A stretch of DNA of 64,000 nucleotides from Streptomyces sp. SID8374. GTDB taxonomy: Bacteria; Actinomycetota; Actinomycetes; Streptomycetales; Streptomycetaceae. Below the pieces are notes generated by a model that had not been told where the DNA came from, ran no database searches, and worked only from the letters and a program-made list of their open reading frames with translations. Each line of letters begins with the position of its first letter. Within the stretch, counting starts at the first letter, position 1. The stretch lies in the NCBI RefSeq assembly GCF_009865135.1, contig NZ_WWGH01000001.1, forward strand, positions 1,612,001 to 1,676,000. Direction: 5' to 3'. The translations under genes and the position numbers were made by a program. Below are positions 26,630-36,655 of the stretch, piece by piece.

Positions 26630-27808
26630 GTGACCACGGCCCAGCCCCTGGACGTACAGCCGACACCCCTCGCGCTGCTGCTGCTCGGCCGCGAGGCCGA
26701 CCCGAGGAGCGAGCGAGGCGTCGAATGCCCCGGCGACCTCCCCTCCCCCTCCGACCCGGACCTGGTCGCGCGCGCCCGCGCGGCGAAGGAGAAGCTCGGG
26801 GACAAGGTCTTCGTCCTCGGCCACCACTACCAGCGCGACGAGGTCATCCAGTTCGCGGACGTGACCGGCGACTCCTTCAAGCTCGCCCGTGACGCGGCCG
26901 CGCGCCCGGAGGCGGAGTACATCGTCTTCTGCGGTGTGCACTTCATGGCCGAGTCCGCCGACATCCTCACCACGGACGCCCAGGCGGTCGTGCTGCCGGA
27001 CCTGGCGGCGGGCTGTTCGATGGCCGACATGGCCACCGCCGAGCAGGTCGCCGAGTGCTGGGACGTGCTGACGGAGGCCGGGGTCGCCGACCAGGTGGTC
27101 CCCGTCTCGTACATGAACTCCTCCGCCGACATCAAGGCCTTCACCGGCAAGCACGGCGGCACGATCTGCACCTCGTCCAACGCGAAACGGGCCCTGGAGT
27201 GGGCCTTCGAGCAGGGCGAGAAGATCCTCTTCCTCCCCGACCAGCACCTGGGCCGCAATACCGCCGTGCGGGACATGGGGATGAGCCTGGAGGACTGCGT
27301 CCTGTACAACCCGCACAAGCCGAACGGCGGCCTCACCGCCGAGCAGCTGCGGGACGCGAAGATGATCCTGTGGCGCGGCCACTGCTCGGTCCACGGCCGC
27401 TTCTCGGTCGAGTCGGTCGAGGACGTCCGGGCCCGCATCCCCGGCGTCAACGTGCTGGTGCACCCGGAGTGCAAGCACGAGGTCGTGGCGGCGGCGGACT
27501 ACGTCGGTTCGACGGAGTACATCATCAAGGCCCTGGAGGCGGCCCCGGCCGGCTCGAAGTGGGCCATCGGTACGGAGCTGAACCTGGTCCGCCGCCTGGC
27601 GAACCGTTTCGCCTCCGAGGACAAGGAGATCGTCTTCCTCGACAAGACGGTCTGCTTCTGCTCCACGATGAACCGGATCGACCTGCCGCACCTGGTCTGG
27701 ACGCTGGAGTCGCTGGCCGAGGGCAAGCTGGTCAACCGGATCGAGGTCGACCCGGAGACGGAGAAGTACGCGAAGCTCGCCCTGGAGCGGATGCTGGCGC
27801 TGCCGTAA
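26630..27808 (+). CDS. nadA: quinolinate synthase A
   Basis: 392 residues. The second of two close GTGs (26630) is chosen because AAAGG lies 9 nt upstream, whereas the first GTG abuts it; the resulting start VTTAQ matches other Streptomyces NadA proteins as I recall. NadA condenses iminoaspartate with dihydroxyacetone phosphate to quinolinate in NAD synthesis. Three pseudo-repeat domains are visible with LGHHYQRDEV, the cluster cysteines in FCGVHF, in a central motif and in TVCFCS, and SYMNSSAD. No nadB or nadC follows; a terminator ends the transcript, so nadA stands alone here. Confidence 0.97.
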   Translation: MTTAQPLDVQPTPLALLLLGREADPRSERGVECPGDLPSPSDPDLVARARAAKEKLGDKVFVLGHHYQRDEVIQFADVTGDSFKLARDAAARPEAEYIVFCGVHFMAESADILTTDAQAVVLPDLAAGCSMADMATAEQVAECWDVLTEAGVADQVVPVSYMNSSADIKAFTGKHGGTICTSSNAKRALEWAFEQGEKILFLPDQHLGRNTAVRDMGMSLEDCVLYNPHKPNGGLTAEQLRDAKMILWRGHCSVHGRFSVESVEDVRARIPGVNVLVHPECKHEVVAAADYVGSTEYIIKALEAAPAGSKWAIGTELNLVRRLANRFASEDKEIVFLDKTVCFCSTMNRIDLPHLVWTLESLAEGKLVNRIEVDPETEKYAKLALERMLALP

Positions 27809-27842
27809 CCGGGAGCCGTATCCACTGCCGGAAGCCCCGGAG

Positions 27843-27875
27843 GCCCCGGTACGCCGCAGGTCGGCGTACCGGGGC
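27843..27875 (+). terminator. rho-independent-type terminator of nadA
   Basis: 14-bp perfect stem (GCCCCGGTACGCCG and complement), loop CAGGT, followed by TTTT; 35 bp past the nadA stop. Confidence 0.9.
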
Positions 27876-28049
27876 TTTTCGCTGCCGGACGCCCCTTTCC
27901 GCCCCTTTCCGCCCCCTTCCGCGCGCAGGCTGAATCTTCTCCATACGGCACCCGGCCCCACCTCCCCGTAACTACGCTGCTACTCACCGCAGCGGGCCGT
28001 GGCGCGCGCGGGACTGACCTGATGGAACGGCGAGAGCGGTGGGGCGGGC

Positions 28050-30419
28050 ATGAGTTACGAGGACCGTGGGACGGGTGCGGGCGACGAGGCGCGGGGGGCG
28101 GGGGGTCCCGACGCGCGGGCGGTAGCTGCCGATCCGGGCAGCCGTGCGCAGACGGAGACGACCGGCCCGGGCGGCCTCCCTCAGGCCGAGGAGGAGGTAC
28201 GGAGTCGGCGTGCCGCGGCCGAGGGCGACCCCGCCGCCGGCCGGCCCGGGCTGGCGGCCGCGCTGGGCGCCCTCTCCGCGCTCCGTGCCGAGGCCGGGGA
28301 CCGGGAAGGGGCGGTGGCTCCGGCCCGGGAGGCGGTCGAGATCTACCGGTTGCTCAGCGAGAACCCCGAGGACGGCTTCGTACCCACGCTGGCCGGGGCC
28401 CTGCGCCGGCTCTCGGACCGGATCTCCGCCATCGGCGACCACACCGCCGCCCTGCCCCCGGCGAAGGAGGCCGCGAAGCTGTACGCCGACCTCGGCATGA
28501 AGCGCCCGGACCGCTACCAGTCCGAGCTGGCCGAGGCCATGAACGCCCTGGGTGACCGGATCGCCGACACCGGGGACCGGACGACCCCCGTGCCGTTCGG
28601 GAAGCAGGCCGTACGGCTGGAGCGGGAGCTGGTGGAGGAGAAGCACCCCGACGCGTCCGTACCGGCGCTCGTGGAGTACCTGCTGAACTACGCCCGGCAT
28701 CTGGCGGCCGCCGGAGAGCCGGTGGAAGCGGTGCCCCGGGCCGAGGAGGCGGTCGGCCATCTCCGGAGCCTCGCCGCCGAGGACCCGGAGGCGTTCCGGC
28801 CCAGGCTCGCCGCCGCCCTTCACGCGCTGGGCGGCCACCGGGCGGCGGTGAGCGACGTGTCAGGGGCGGTCGAGGCGGCCCAGGAGGCGTGCGGCGTCCT
28901 CCGCGAACTCACCGGTCGGCGGCCGGACGCCTTCCGCCCGGAGCTGGCCACGGCACTCGACGGCCTCGCCGGTCACCTCAGCAAGGCGGGCGACCCGGCG
29001 GAGGGCCGGCGGGCGGCGGAGGAGGCCGTGGCCCTCCACCGCGAGTCGGCCGCACAGGACCGACCCGGCCTCGCCGCCGCCCTGCTCACCCTGGCCCGGT
29101 GCCTGGCCTCCACCGGGGACCCGGTGGGTGCGCTGCCGCCGGTGCGGGAGGCCGTCGACCTGTGGCGGGGGCTGGGGGACGCCTTCCTGCCGGAGCTGGC
29201 CGACTGCCTCCAGGTGCTCGGTACGTACGTGGAGCTGAACGGTGACACCGAGGGGGCGGTGGAGGCGTTCTGGGAGGCGGTGGCGCTCCACCGGGCCCTG
29301 GCGCTGGAGGAGGGGCCGGGCGCCTGCGCCGCCTCGGTCACCGCCCTGGTCTCGGCGCTGGACGACCTGGCCCGGGCGCTGGCGCGGACCGGTGAGCATA
29401 TGGCGGCCATCGACGAGTTCGAGGAGACCGTCAAGGAGTTCGAGGAGGCCGACCCGGCGACCGCCCGGCGCCTGCGCGTGGAGCGGGACATCTTCCTGCT
29501 GCGCTGCCCCGAGCCGTGGCCCGGGAACGGGATGACCGAACTGGTGGCGTGGCTGGACCGTGAAGCGGAGGGCGGCGGGGGCGCGGACACCGTGACCGTA
29601 CGGGCCCGGCAGGCGCTGCGTTCGTACGGTGACACGGCGGCGGTGCGCACGGCGTGGGAGGAGGAGACCTTCACGCCCGTGCCGGACTGGCTCGCGCTGC
29701 GGCCGGAGACCCTGGAGCTGGTCAGCGCCTGGATGTTCGCGCCCAACTGGCCCCGGTCACGGGACTTCTGGTCCGAGAACGCGGAGGTGCTGAGCGGCGA
29801 GGCGGCGGCGACGGCCCTGGACGAGCTGGCGGTCCTGGACCCGCAGGGCGCAGGGCGGCACGCCGCGCTCCGCGACGCCGTACTCGTGCACGGGGTGACC
29901 GCCGCCTACGATCCGCTGATCCTGTCGGAGCAGCTGGCGGAGTGGCTGGAGTGCGCGGACTGGACGGAGTCCCGCGCCTACCTGGAGGAGCACCCGCGCC
30001 TCCTGACCGTGACGCCGCCGGAGGACACCCCGCTGGCCCACGTCGCCATGCTCGACATCGGCCGCGCGGAGGGCCTGGACGCGGCATACCGCCTGGTGGC
30101 GGACCGGGAGGCCCTCCAGGCTTACGTGGACCGGTCGTTGGAGGCCGGCGACGGCAACGCGCTGATGCACGGCGGAGGCATCGAGGGCCAGGTCTTCGGC
30201 GACCGCCTCTCCTCCCTCACCCATGCCCAGGTGGCCCTGGTGCTCTCGGGCGAGAGCGAGGGCTTCGACCCCGACGACCTGGCCGCGCTCCGGCACATGT
30301 CCGACGAGGAGACCCGTATCCGCCTGCTGAAGGAGACCGTCGCCGTCGGCGTCCGCCACCCCGAGCGGCACGGTGAGACGCTGCGCCGGATCATCCGGGC
30401 CCTCGGCGGGGACGCCTGA
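28050..30419 (+). CDS. large TPR-like repeat protein
   Basis: 789 residues. After a disordered Gly/Asp-rich head (1-45), residues about 50-475 consist of eight or more helical repeats of roughly 45 residues with a shared pattern: A-A-L-x-x-L, then a G-D-x-x-A turn and A-x-E-A-V-x-L. These are tetratricopeptide-like and resemble the repeat arms of Streptomyces NB-ARC/TPR signalling proteins, but no nucleotide-binding domain is present. The C-terminal 310 residues are helical, acidic and unassigned. It is probably a cytosolic scaffold or adaptor; the partner is unknown. It is convergent with a small gene (13 bp gap). Confidence 0.85.
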   Translation: MSYEDRGTGAGDEARGAGGPDARAVAADPGSRAQTETTGPGGLPQAEEEVRSRRAAAEGDPAAGRPGLAAALGALSALRAEAGDREGAVAPAREAVEIYRLLSENPEDGFVPTLAGALRRLSDRISAIGDHTAALPPAKEAAKLYADLGMKRPDRYQSELAEAMNALGDRIADTGDRTTPVPFGKQAVRLERELVEEKHPDASVPALVEYLLNYARHLAAAGEPVEAVPRAEEAVGHLRSLAAEDPEAFRPRLAAALHALGGHRAAVSDVSGAVEAAQEACGVLRELTGRRPDAFRPELATALDGLAGHLSKAGDPAEGRRAAEEAVALHRESAAQDRPGLAAALLTLARCLASTGDPVGALPPVREAVDLWRGLGDAFLPELADCLQVLGTYVELNGDTEGAVEAFWEAVALHRALALEEGPGACAASVTALVSALDDLARALARTGEHMAAIDEFEETVKEFEEADPATARRLRVERDIFLLRCPEPWPGNGMTELVAWLDREAEGGGGADTVTVRARQALRSYGDTAAVRTAWEEETFTPVPDWLALRPETLELVSAWMFAPNWPRSRDFWSENAEVLSGEAAATALDELAVLDPQGAGRHAALRDAVLVHGVTAAYDPLILSEQLAEWLECADWTESRAYLEEHPRLLTVTPPEDTPLAHVAMLDIGRAEGLDAAYRLVADREALQAYVDRSLEAGDGNALMHGGGIEGQVFGDRLSSLTHAQVALVLSGESEGFDPDDLAALRHMSDEETRIRLLKETVAVGVRHPERHGETLRRIIRALGGDA

Positions 30420-30432
30420 CCCCGCTCACCGT

Positions 30433-30681
30433 TCAGCCGGCGCCCTCCAGCCGCCCGCCCCGGCTCGCCGCGATCCGCAGGGTGTCCCCCAGCGACTCGG
30501 CGGGCCGGGCGCCGGCGAACCGCAGCTCCCGCTCCCCCACCACGGATTCCGCCAGCAACTCCACCGGCGGCGAATGCGTCCAGGTCAGCGACGACTTCCC
30601 CGTACGCGACAGCAAGAACCCCACCGGACCCGCGCCCGTCCTCCGGGCCGCCGCCTGGAGCGCGTTCGTCTCCTCGGTCAC
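30433..30681 (-). CDS. small uncharacterised protein (82 aa)
   Basis: 82 residues from a GTG at 30681, convergent with the TPR gene. Codon third positions are almost all G or C, as in real genes here. No domain is recognised; the sequence reads like an alpha/beta protein with WTHSPP in the middle. There is no good ribosome site, and the gene starts close to the terminator of the RND pump, so it may be leaderless or not expressed. Moderate confidence only. Confidence 0.5.
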   Translation of the reverse strand: MTEETNALQAAARRTGAGPVGFLLSRTGKSSLTWTHSPPVELLAESVVGERELRFAGARPAESLGDTLRIAASRGGRLEGAG

Positions 30682-30697
30682 GTAGGCCGGGAACCCG

Positions 30698-30741
30698 AAG
30701 GGGCCCGTCCCACGCGCGTGCGTGCGTGGGACGGGCCCCTT
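30698..30741 (-). terminator. terminator hairpin after the RND transporter
   Basis: 18-bp perfect stem (AAGGGGCCCGTCCCACGC and complement), 8-nt loop, 10 bp past the stop of the RND gene; on the minus strand the second arm ends in a short pyrimidine run. Confidence 0.85.
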
Positions 30742-30751
30742 CCCCTTGCCG

Positions 30752-33700
30752 TCAGGCCTTCGCGGGCTCGGCCTCCTTCGTCTCCTCCGGCTCCGGCTGC
30801 GCCGGGACGCCCGCCTTGGCCGCGCGCTTGGCGGCCTTCTTGTCGGCGCGGCGCTCCTTGCGGAGTTCGACGATCGCGTACAGCGTCGGGACGAGCAGCA
30901 GCGTCAGCAGCGTGGAGCTGATCAGGCCGCCGATCACCACGACGCCCAGCGGCTGCGAGATGAAGCCGCCCTCGCCGGTGACGCCGAGCGCCATCGGGAG
31001 CAGGGCGAAGATGGTCGCGAGCGCCGTCATCAGGATCGGGCGGAAGCGGTGGCGGCCGCCCTCGATGACGGCTTCGACGATGCCGAGGCCGCGCGAGCGG
31101 TACTGGTTGATCAGGTCGATCAGCACGATCGCGTTGGTGACCACGATGCCGATGAGCATCAGCATGCCGATCATCGCGGGGACGCCCAGCGGGGTGCCCG
31201 TGATGAGCAGGAGGCCGATGGCGCCGGTCGCCGCGAACGGGACCGAGACCAGCAGGATCAGCGGCTGGATGAGCGACCGGAAGGTGGCCACCAGCAGCAT
31301 GAAGACGATCGCGATGGCCGCCAGCATGGCGAGGCCGAGCTTGGCGAAGGCCTCGTTCTGGTCCTCGGTGACGCCGCCGATGGTGGCGGTGGCGCCCTCG
31401 GGGAGGTCCAGCGCGTCGATCTTCGAGGCGAGGGTGGTGCTGATCGCGCCGGTGTTGTCGCCGACGGGCTTGGCGGTGATGGTCGCCGCCCGCTGGCCGT
31501 CGATGCGGGTCATCGAGACCGGGCCGGGGACCAGCTCCACCGTGGCGATGTCGCCGAGCTTGACCGGGCCGAGCGGCAGGGCCTTCAGTTCGGCCATGGT
31601 GGCCGTCGGGCGGGCGGACCTGATGACGACGTCGCGCTCGGTGTCGTCCAGCATCGCGGTGCCGGCCGGAGTGCCGCGTACGGCTCCGGCGACGATGCCG
31701 CCCAGGGTTGTGGAGTCGAATCCGGCGGCGGCCGCCTTCTCGTCGGCCGTGACGGAGATGCGCGGGACGCTCTGCGCCAGGTCGCTCTGGACGTCGGTGA
31801 CGTCCTTGATCGTGGCGACCTCCGTACGGACCGCTTCCGCCGCCTTCTTCAGGACCTCGGCGTCGGACGCCTTGACCACGACGCTGAGGTCCTGGGAGCC
31901 GAAGCCGTCGCCCGCCGCGATGGTGGTGTCGCCGATGCCGTCCAGCTTGCCGAGGGCTTCGGAGATGCGGTCCTGGGCGTCCTCGTAGTCCGCCGCGTCC
32001 TTCAGCGTGACCTGGTAGGACGCCTGGTTGGAGCCCGTACCGCCGCCGAAGGCCGCCATGAAGCCGGAGGAGCCGACGGTGACCTGGTAGTCCTTGACGC
32101 CCTTGTCGTCGGTGAGGACCTTCTCGACCTTGCGGGCCGCCTCGTCGGCGGCCTGGAGGCTGGTGCCGGGTTCCAGCTTCTGCTTGACGGTGAGGACTTC
32201 CTGCTCGCCCGCGTCGAAGAAGTTGGTCTTGAGGAGGGGGAGCATGCCGAAGGTGGCGATGAGCACGGCGACGGCGATGACCAGGCTGGTGACCCGGCGG
32301 CGGGTCGCGAAGCGCAGGACGGGGACGTACAGGCGCTGGAGCTTGCTCGCCGCCTCCTTCTCCTCCGCGAGGCGCCGGGCCTCCGCCGCGTCCTCGGGGG
32401 TGCCCTTGGGGGCGCGCAGGAACCAGTAGGAGAGGACCGGGACCACCGTGAGCGAGACCAGCAGCGAGGCCAGGAGCGCGGCGGTGACGGTCAGCGAGAA
32501 CGAGCCGAAGAGCTGGCCGACCATGCCGCCGACCAGACCGATGGGCAGGAAGACGGCGACGGTGGTGAGCGTGGCGGAGGTGACCGCTCCGGCCACCTCC
32601 TTGACCGCGGTGATGATCGCCTCGTGGCGCTCCTCGCCGTAGCCGAGGTGCCGCTTGATGTTCTCCAGGACCACGATCGAGTCGTCGACGACCCGGCCGA
32701 TCGCGATGGTCAGCGCGCCGAGCGTCAGCATGTTCAGCGACAGGTCGCGGGTCCACAGCACGATCAGCGCGAGGACCACCGAGAGCGGGATGGAGACCGC
32801 GGTGACCAGGGTGGAGCGGATCGAGGCGAGGAAGACCAGGATCACCAGGACGGCGAAGACCAGGCCGAGCGCGCCCTCGGTGGTGAGACCGGAGATCGAC
32901 TTGGAGACGGCCGGGCCCTGGTCGGAGACGACGGTCAGCTCGGCACCCGCGCCGAGGTCCTTACGGAGGTCGGGAAGCTTGTCCTGGACGGCGTCGGAGA
33001 TGGCGACGGCGCTGCCGTCCTTGTCCATCGTGGCCATCACGGCGAGGCTGGGCCGGCCGTTGGTCCGGGTGATGGAGACCGCGGTGGACGGCTCCTGCTT
33101 CACCTCGGCGACGTCACCGAGCCGGACCGGCCCGGCCGGTGCGTCCGAACCGCCCGCCGGGTCCTTGGCGACGACCTGGAGGTCCTCGATCTGCTTCAGC
33201 GAGGTGTAGCCGCCGCCGACCTGGATGGTGCGGTTCTTGCCGGCCTCGGAGAAGGAGCCGGCCGGGAGCGTGGCGCCGCCCGCCTGGAGGGCCTGGGCGA
33301 GCGTGCCCGCGTTCAGGCCGGCCGCGGCGAGCTTCCTGTCGTCGGGGACGACGGAGACCTGGAGCTCCTGGACGCCGTCCACCGTGACCTGGCCGACGCC
33401 GTCGATGTCCTGGAGGGCGGGGACGACCGTGCGGTCCAGCTGGTCGGCGAGCGCCTGCTGGTCCTTGTCGGAGGTGACGGCGAGGACCACGGTCGGGATG
33501 TCGTCCGTGGAACCGGCGATGACCTGCGGGTCGACCGTCGGGGGCAGCTGGGCGCGGGCCCGGTTCACCGCCTGCTGGATGTCGGCGACGAGCTGCTTGG
33601 TGCCCTCGTCGCCGAAGTCGAAGGTCGCCATGATGAGGGCGTTGCCCTCGCTGGCGGTGGAGGTGATGCCCTCGACGCCGTCGACGGCCTTGAGGGAGTT

Positions 33701-33907
33701 CTCCAGGGGTTCGACGACCTGCTTCTCCACCACATCGGGGGACGCACCCGGGTAGGGGGCGAGCACCGAGACCATCGGGAGTTCGATGGTGGGCAGCAGC
33801 TGTTGCTTGAGCTGCGGGATCGCAATCGCGCCGAAGACGAGCGCGACGACCGAGATCAGCCCGATCAGGGCCCGCTGCGCGAGGCTGAATCTGGACAGCC
33901 AGGACAT
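30752..33907 (-). CDS. RND efflux transporter permease (AcrB/SwrC family)
   Basis: 1051 residues with the full RND plan: membrane helix 1 (about 12-32), a large extracytoplasmic loop (35-330), helices 2-6, a second loop (540-820), helices 7-12 and a charged Lys/Glu-rich tail. The proton-relay motif in helix 4 (AIGRVVDDSIVVLENIKR, with paired Asp) marks the HAE-type proton-driven exporters rather than MmpL proteins. Gram-positive relatives such as SwrC export lipopeptides and surfactants; the substrate here is unknown. It lies 234 bp downstream of a histidine kinase/response regulator pair on the same strand, a likely control system. No adaptor gene is nearby. Confidence 0.93.
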   Translation of the reverse strand: MSWLSRFSLAQRALIGLISVVALVFGAIAIPQLKQQLLPTIELPMVSVLAPYPGASPDVVEKQVVEPLENSLKAVDGVEGITSTASEGNALIMATFDFGDEGTKQLVADIQQAVNRARAQLPPTVDPQVIAGSTDDIPTVVLAVTSDKDQQALADQLDRTVVPALQDIDGVGQVTVDGVQELQVSVVPDDRKLAAAGLNAGTLAQALQAGGATLPAGSFSEAGKNRTIQVGGGYTSLKQIEDLQVVAKDPAGGSDAPAGPVRLGDVAEVKQEPSTAVSITRTNGRPSLAVMATMDKDGSAVAISDAVQDKLPDLRKDLGAGAELTVVSDQGPAVSKSISGLTTEGALGLVFAVLVILVFLASIRSTLVTAVSIPLSVVLALIVLWTRDLSLNMLTLGALTIAIGRVVDDSIVVLENIKRHLGYGEERHEAIITAVKEVAGAVTSATLTTVAVFLPIGLVGGMVGQLFGSFSLTVTAALLASLLVSLTVVPVLSYWFLRAPKGTPEDAAEARRLAEEKEAASKLQRLYVPVLRFATRRRVTSLVIAVAVLIATFGMLPLLKTNFFDAGEQEVLTVKQKLEPGTSLQAADEAARKVEKVLTDDKGVKDYQVTVGSSGFMAAFGGGTGSNQASYQVTLKDAADYEDAQDRISEALGKLDGIGDTTIAAGDGFGSQDLSVVVKASDAEVLKKAAEAVRTEVATIKDVTDVQSDLAQSVPRISVTADEKAAAAGFDSTTLGGIVAGAVRGTPAGTAMLDDTERDVVIRSARPTATMAELKALPLGPVKLGDIATVELVPGPVSMTRIDGQRAATITAKPVGDNTGAISTTLASKIDALDLPEGATATIGGVTEDQNEAFAKLGLAMLAAIAIVFMLLVATFRSLIQPLILLVSVPFAATGAIGLLLITGTPLGVPAMIGMLMLIGIVVTNAIVLIDLINQYRSRGLGIVEAVIEGGRHRFRPILMTALATIFALLPMALGVTGEGGFISQPLGVVVIGGLISSTLLTLLLVPTLYAIVELRKERRADKKAAKRAAKAGVPAQPEPEETKEAEPAKA

Positions 33908-34141
33908 GGGTGGGTCTCTCTTCTGTGGCGTGCGAGACGGACGGGCGGGAGAGCGGGGACCTGGGGTCCGGGGCCCGTGATGGGGTCCGTTCCGGGGGTC
34001 CGCGCGGGGGACAAGCCCGCCCGCTTATACGATCTCCGACCCGGATCGCCCGGACGTCGGTCCCCGGGCTGCTTTCTTATGCCGCGCATACCGCAGGTGG
34101 AGTACGCCGTCTCTCCACCCTCCGCGCCCTGCGGCTCCGCC

Positions 34142-34855
34142 TCACTCCACCCGGGGGCGTACCAGGCCCGACTCGTACGCGATGACGACCAGTTGGGCCC
34201 GGTCCCGGGCCGCGACCTTGGCCATCGCCCGGTTCACATGGGTCTTGACGGTGAGCGGGCTGACCTGGAGCCGCTCGGCGATCCGGTCGTTGGAGTGGCC
34301 GCCCGCCACCAGGACGAGCACCTCCCGCTCGCGCACGGTGAGCGCGGCCAGCCGCTCCCCGTACTCCGCGCTGTCCGGCCCCTCCCCCGAACTCCCGCCC
34401 TGCGCCAGGAAGGTGGCGATGAGCCCCTTGGTCGCCGCCGGGGAGAGCAGCGCCTCGCCCGCCGCCGCGATCCGGATCGCGCTGAGCAGCTCCTCCGGCT
34501 CGGCGCCCTTGCCGAGGAAGCCGGAGGCTCCGGCGCGCAGGGCCTGGACCACGTACTCGTCGACCTCGAACGTGGTGAGCATGACCACCCGCACCGCGGC
34601 CAGCGCCGGGTCGGCGCTGATCATGCGGGTGGCGGCGAGCCCGTCCGTGCCCGGCATCCGGATGTCCATCAGCACCACGTCGGCGCCGGTCGCGCGGGCC
34701 AGCTCCACGGCCTGCGCGCCGTCGGCCGCCTCGCCGACGACCTCCATGTCGGGTTCGGAGTCCACCAGCACCCGGAACGCGCTGCGCAGCAGGGCCTGGT
34801 CGTCCGCGAGCAGCACCTTGATGGGCGGCTCGGAGGTGGTTGCGGACTGGGTCAT
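34142..34855 (-). CDS. NarL/LuxR-family response regulator
   Basis: 237 residues: receiver domain (about 12-130) with the acidic pair at ADDQAL, phospho-acceptor Asp in LMDIRMPG (about residue 67) and the Lys in GKGAEP, then a GerE-type helix-turn-helix (about 168-225) with LTVREREVL and SPLTVKTHVNR. The ATG overlaps the kinase stop codon by 4 nt, so the pair is coupled. The gene lies upstream of the RND pump, which it may control, and downstream of pspA-pspAA. A Pro/Ser-rich linker between the domains is unremarkable. Confidence 0.95.
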   Translation of the reverse strand: MTQSATTSEPPIKVLLADDQALLRSAFRVLVDSEPDMEVVGEAADGAQAVELARATGADVVLMDIRMPGTDGLAATRMISADPALAAVRVVMLTTFEVDEYVVQALRAGASGFLGKGAEPEELLSAIRIAAAGEALLSPAATKGLIATFLAQGGSSGEGPDSAEYGERLAALTVREREVLVLVAGGHSNDRIAERLQVSPLTVKTHVNRAMAKVAARDRAQLVVIAYESGLVRPRVE

Positions 34856-36201
34856 CGGCGCTCCCCCGTCGTGGCCGCCGGTCCTGGCGGTTCCGGTTCA
34901 CCCGTGCGGGCCTCGATGGGCAGGATCGCATGGACCCGGAACCCGCCCCCGTAGCGAGGTCCCGCCGTGAGGGCGCCGCCGAGGGCGGTGACGCGTTCGC
35001 GCATGCCGAGGAGACCGTGGCCGCCGCCGTCGGGGGCGCCTTGGGCGTCGGTGCTGTTGCCGGTGCCGGTGCCGTCCGGGGCGCCGGTGCCGTCCGCCGG
35101 GTGGCCGCCGCTGCCCGGGCCCGGGCGACCGGCCGCGCTCCCCCGGCCGTTGTCCAGGACCGTGATCTCGGCGGTGGCTCCGACCCGTACGACGCTCACC
35201 TCGGCCCTCGCTCCGGCGCCCGCGTGTTTGCGTACGTTGGTCAGCGCCTCCTGGATGACCCGGTACGCGGCCAGGTCGACGGCGGCGGGGAGCTTCGGGC
35301 CCCGGTCGGCGCCGGCCACCTCTACGGGGAGCCCGGCGTTGCGGAAGGTGTCCACCAGCCCGTCCAGGACCGCGAGGCCGGGGGCCGGTTCGGTGGGCGC
35401 CTCGGGGTCGCCGGACTGGCGCAGCAGCCCGACGGTGACCCGGAGTTCGTTGAGCGCCGAGCGGCTGGCATCCCGTACGTGGGCGAGCGCCTCCTTGGCC
35501 TGGTCGGGGCGCTTGTCCATGACGTGGGCGGCGACCCCGGCCTGCACGTTGACCAGGGCGATGTGGTGGGCGACGACGTCGTGGAGGTCCCGGGCGATCC
35601 GCAGCCGCTCCTCGGCGACGCGGCGGCGGGCCTCCTCCTCGCGGGTGCGCTCGGCCCGCTCCGCGCGCTCCCGGATCGCGTCGACGAAGGCGCGGCGGCT
35701 GCGTACGGCGTCCCCGGCGGCCGACGCCATCCCGGTCCAGGCGAAGACGCCGAGGTTCTCCTGGCTGTACCAGGGCGTGGAGCCGAAGGCCATCGCGGCG
35801 ACCGTCAGGATCCCCATGGTCAGCAGGCCGACCCGCCAGGTGGTGGGGCGGTCGGTGCGCGAGGCGACGGTGTAGAGCGCGATGACGGTGCTCATCACGA
35901 CCGGGGCCGGCGGGTCCGTGAAGATGTACTCGGTGGCCGTGAACACCCCGGTCACCGCGAGGACCGCCATGGGGTGGCGTCGGCGCAGGACGAGGGCCGA
36001 GGCCGCCAGCACCATCAGCAGCACGCTGAACGCCCCGGGGGTGCGGGTCCCGAACGTCGGCCCGTGCCCCTTGCCCGGGTCCGCGAACGAGCCGCAGATC
36101 ATCGCCACGAGGACACAGAACGCCAGGGTGGCGTCGAACGCGAGGGGGTGGTCCCGCAGCCAGCGGCGGGCGCGCGCGAACCCGGAGGGAAGGGTGGTCA
36201 C
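34852..36201 (-). CDS. NarL-type sensor histidine kinase
   Basis: About 449 residues from a GTG at 36201. Membrane helices (about 20-140) sense input; a HisKA_3 dimerisation domain carries the phospho-acceptor His in ARDLHDVVAHH, and a HATPase domain shows NVRKHA, DNGRG and GLLGMRERV. Between the N and G boxes there is an unusual Gly/Pro/Asp/Thr-rich insertion (GTGAPDGTGTGN). The longer reading from 36309 is disfavoured, because its Arg-rich head would overlap a terminator hairpin at 36297-36334. The start codon has only a weak ribosome site, so other nearby starts are possible. It is coupled to the response regulator by a 4-nt overlap. Confidence 0.88.
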   Translation of the reverse strand: MTTLPSGFARARRWLRDHPLAFDATLAFCVLVAMICGSFADPGKGHGPTFGTRTPGAFSVLLMVLAASALVLRRRHPMAVLAVTGVFTATEYIFTDPPAPVVMSTVIALYTVASRTDRPTTWRVGLLTMGILTVAAMAFGSTPWYSQENLGVFAWTGMASAAGDAVRSRRAFVDAIRERAERAERTREEEARRRVAEERLRIARDLHDVVAHHIALVNVQAGVAAHVMDKRPDQAKEALAHVRDASRSALNELRVTVGLLRQSGDPEAPTEPAPGLAVLDGLVDTFRNAGLPVEVAGADRGPKLPAAVDLAAYRVIQEALTNVRKHAGAGARAEVSVVRVGATAEITVLDNGRGSAAGRPGPGSGGHPADGTGAPDGTGTGNSTDAQGAPDGGGHGLLGMRERVTALGGALTAGPRYGGGFRVHAILPIEARTGEPEPPGPAATTGERR

Positions 36202-36296
36202 GTCCAGCAACGGTACGGCGTGCCGCCCACGGATCCGTCTCCGCGGGGTGCCGATACGACCACGGAACCGTACGCCGGGGGCGGGCGTGTACAGCA

Positions 36297-36334
36297 CTGT
36301 GCCCCGCACCGGGCGGGCCGGACGCGGGGCACAG
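36297..36334 (-). terminator. terminator hairpin after pspAA
   Basis: 11-bp perfect stem (CTGTGCCCCGC and complement) with a 16-nt GC-rich loop, 30 bp past the pspAA stop; it separates pspA-pspAA from the kinase gene. Confidence 0.7.
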
Positions 36335-36363
36335 CTGCGTGAGTGCTGGTGGAGCAGGTACGT

Positions 36364-36642
36364 CTAGTTCGGGATGAGCCCGTCGTCGCTGAGCATGGCG
36401 CGCACCTCTTCGAGGGTCGCGTCGGGCGCCGGCAGGATCAGCTCCGACGGCTCCAGGGAGTCGTCGGGGAGCGGAGTGCCGAGCTCACGCACCTTGTCGA
36501 GGAGTGCGTGGAGCGTGGTGCGGAAGCCGGGGCCGTCCCCGCTGTCCATCTCCTTGAGCAGGAGATCGTCCAGCTCGTTCAGCTCCGCGAAGTGACTGTC
36601 GGCCAGCTTGACCTGGCCCTCCCCCATGATCCGTACGATCAT
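36364..36642 (-). CDS. pspAA: PspA-associated protein PspAA
   Basis: 92 residues from the ATG at 36642; the sequence begins MIVRIMGEGQ, the conserved start of this family, and an upstream in-frame start (36714) would lie inside pspA. It is a small alpha/beta protein with an acidic C-terminal half, found next to actinobacterial pspA and thought to act with it in membrane stress. The start is 13 bp after the pspA stop, with GAGGG upstream, so the two form an operon. Confidence 0.93.
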   Translation of the reverse strand: MIVRIMGEGQVKLADSHFAELNELDDLLLKEMDSGDGPGFRTTLHALLDKVRELGTPLPDDSLEPSELILPAPDATLEEVRAMLSDDGLIPN

Positions 36643-36655
36643 GACGCCGCCCTCA

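Noticed and set aside
30722..34954. 1410-residue open frame on the plus strand opposite the RND transporter and two-component genes
   Set aside because: It is the high-GC shadow of the minus-strand genes: Asp/Gly/Arg/Val-rich composition without domains, while the RND, response regulator and kinase frames show full motif sets.
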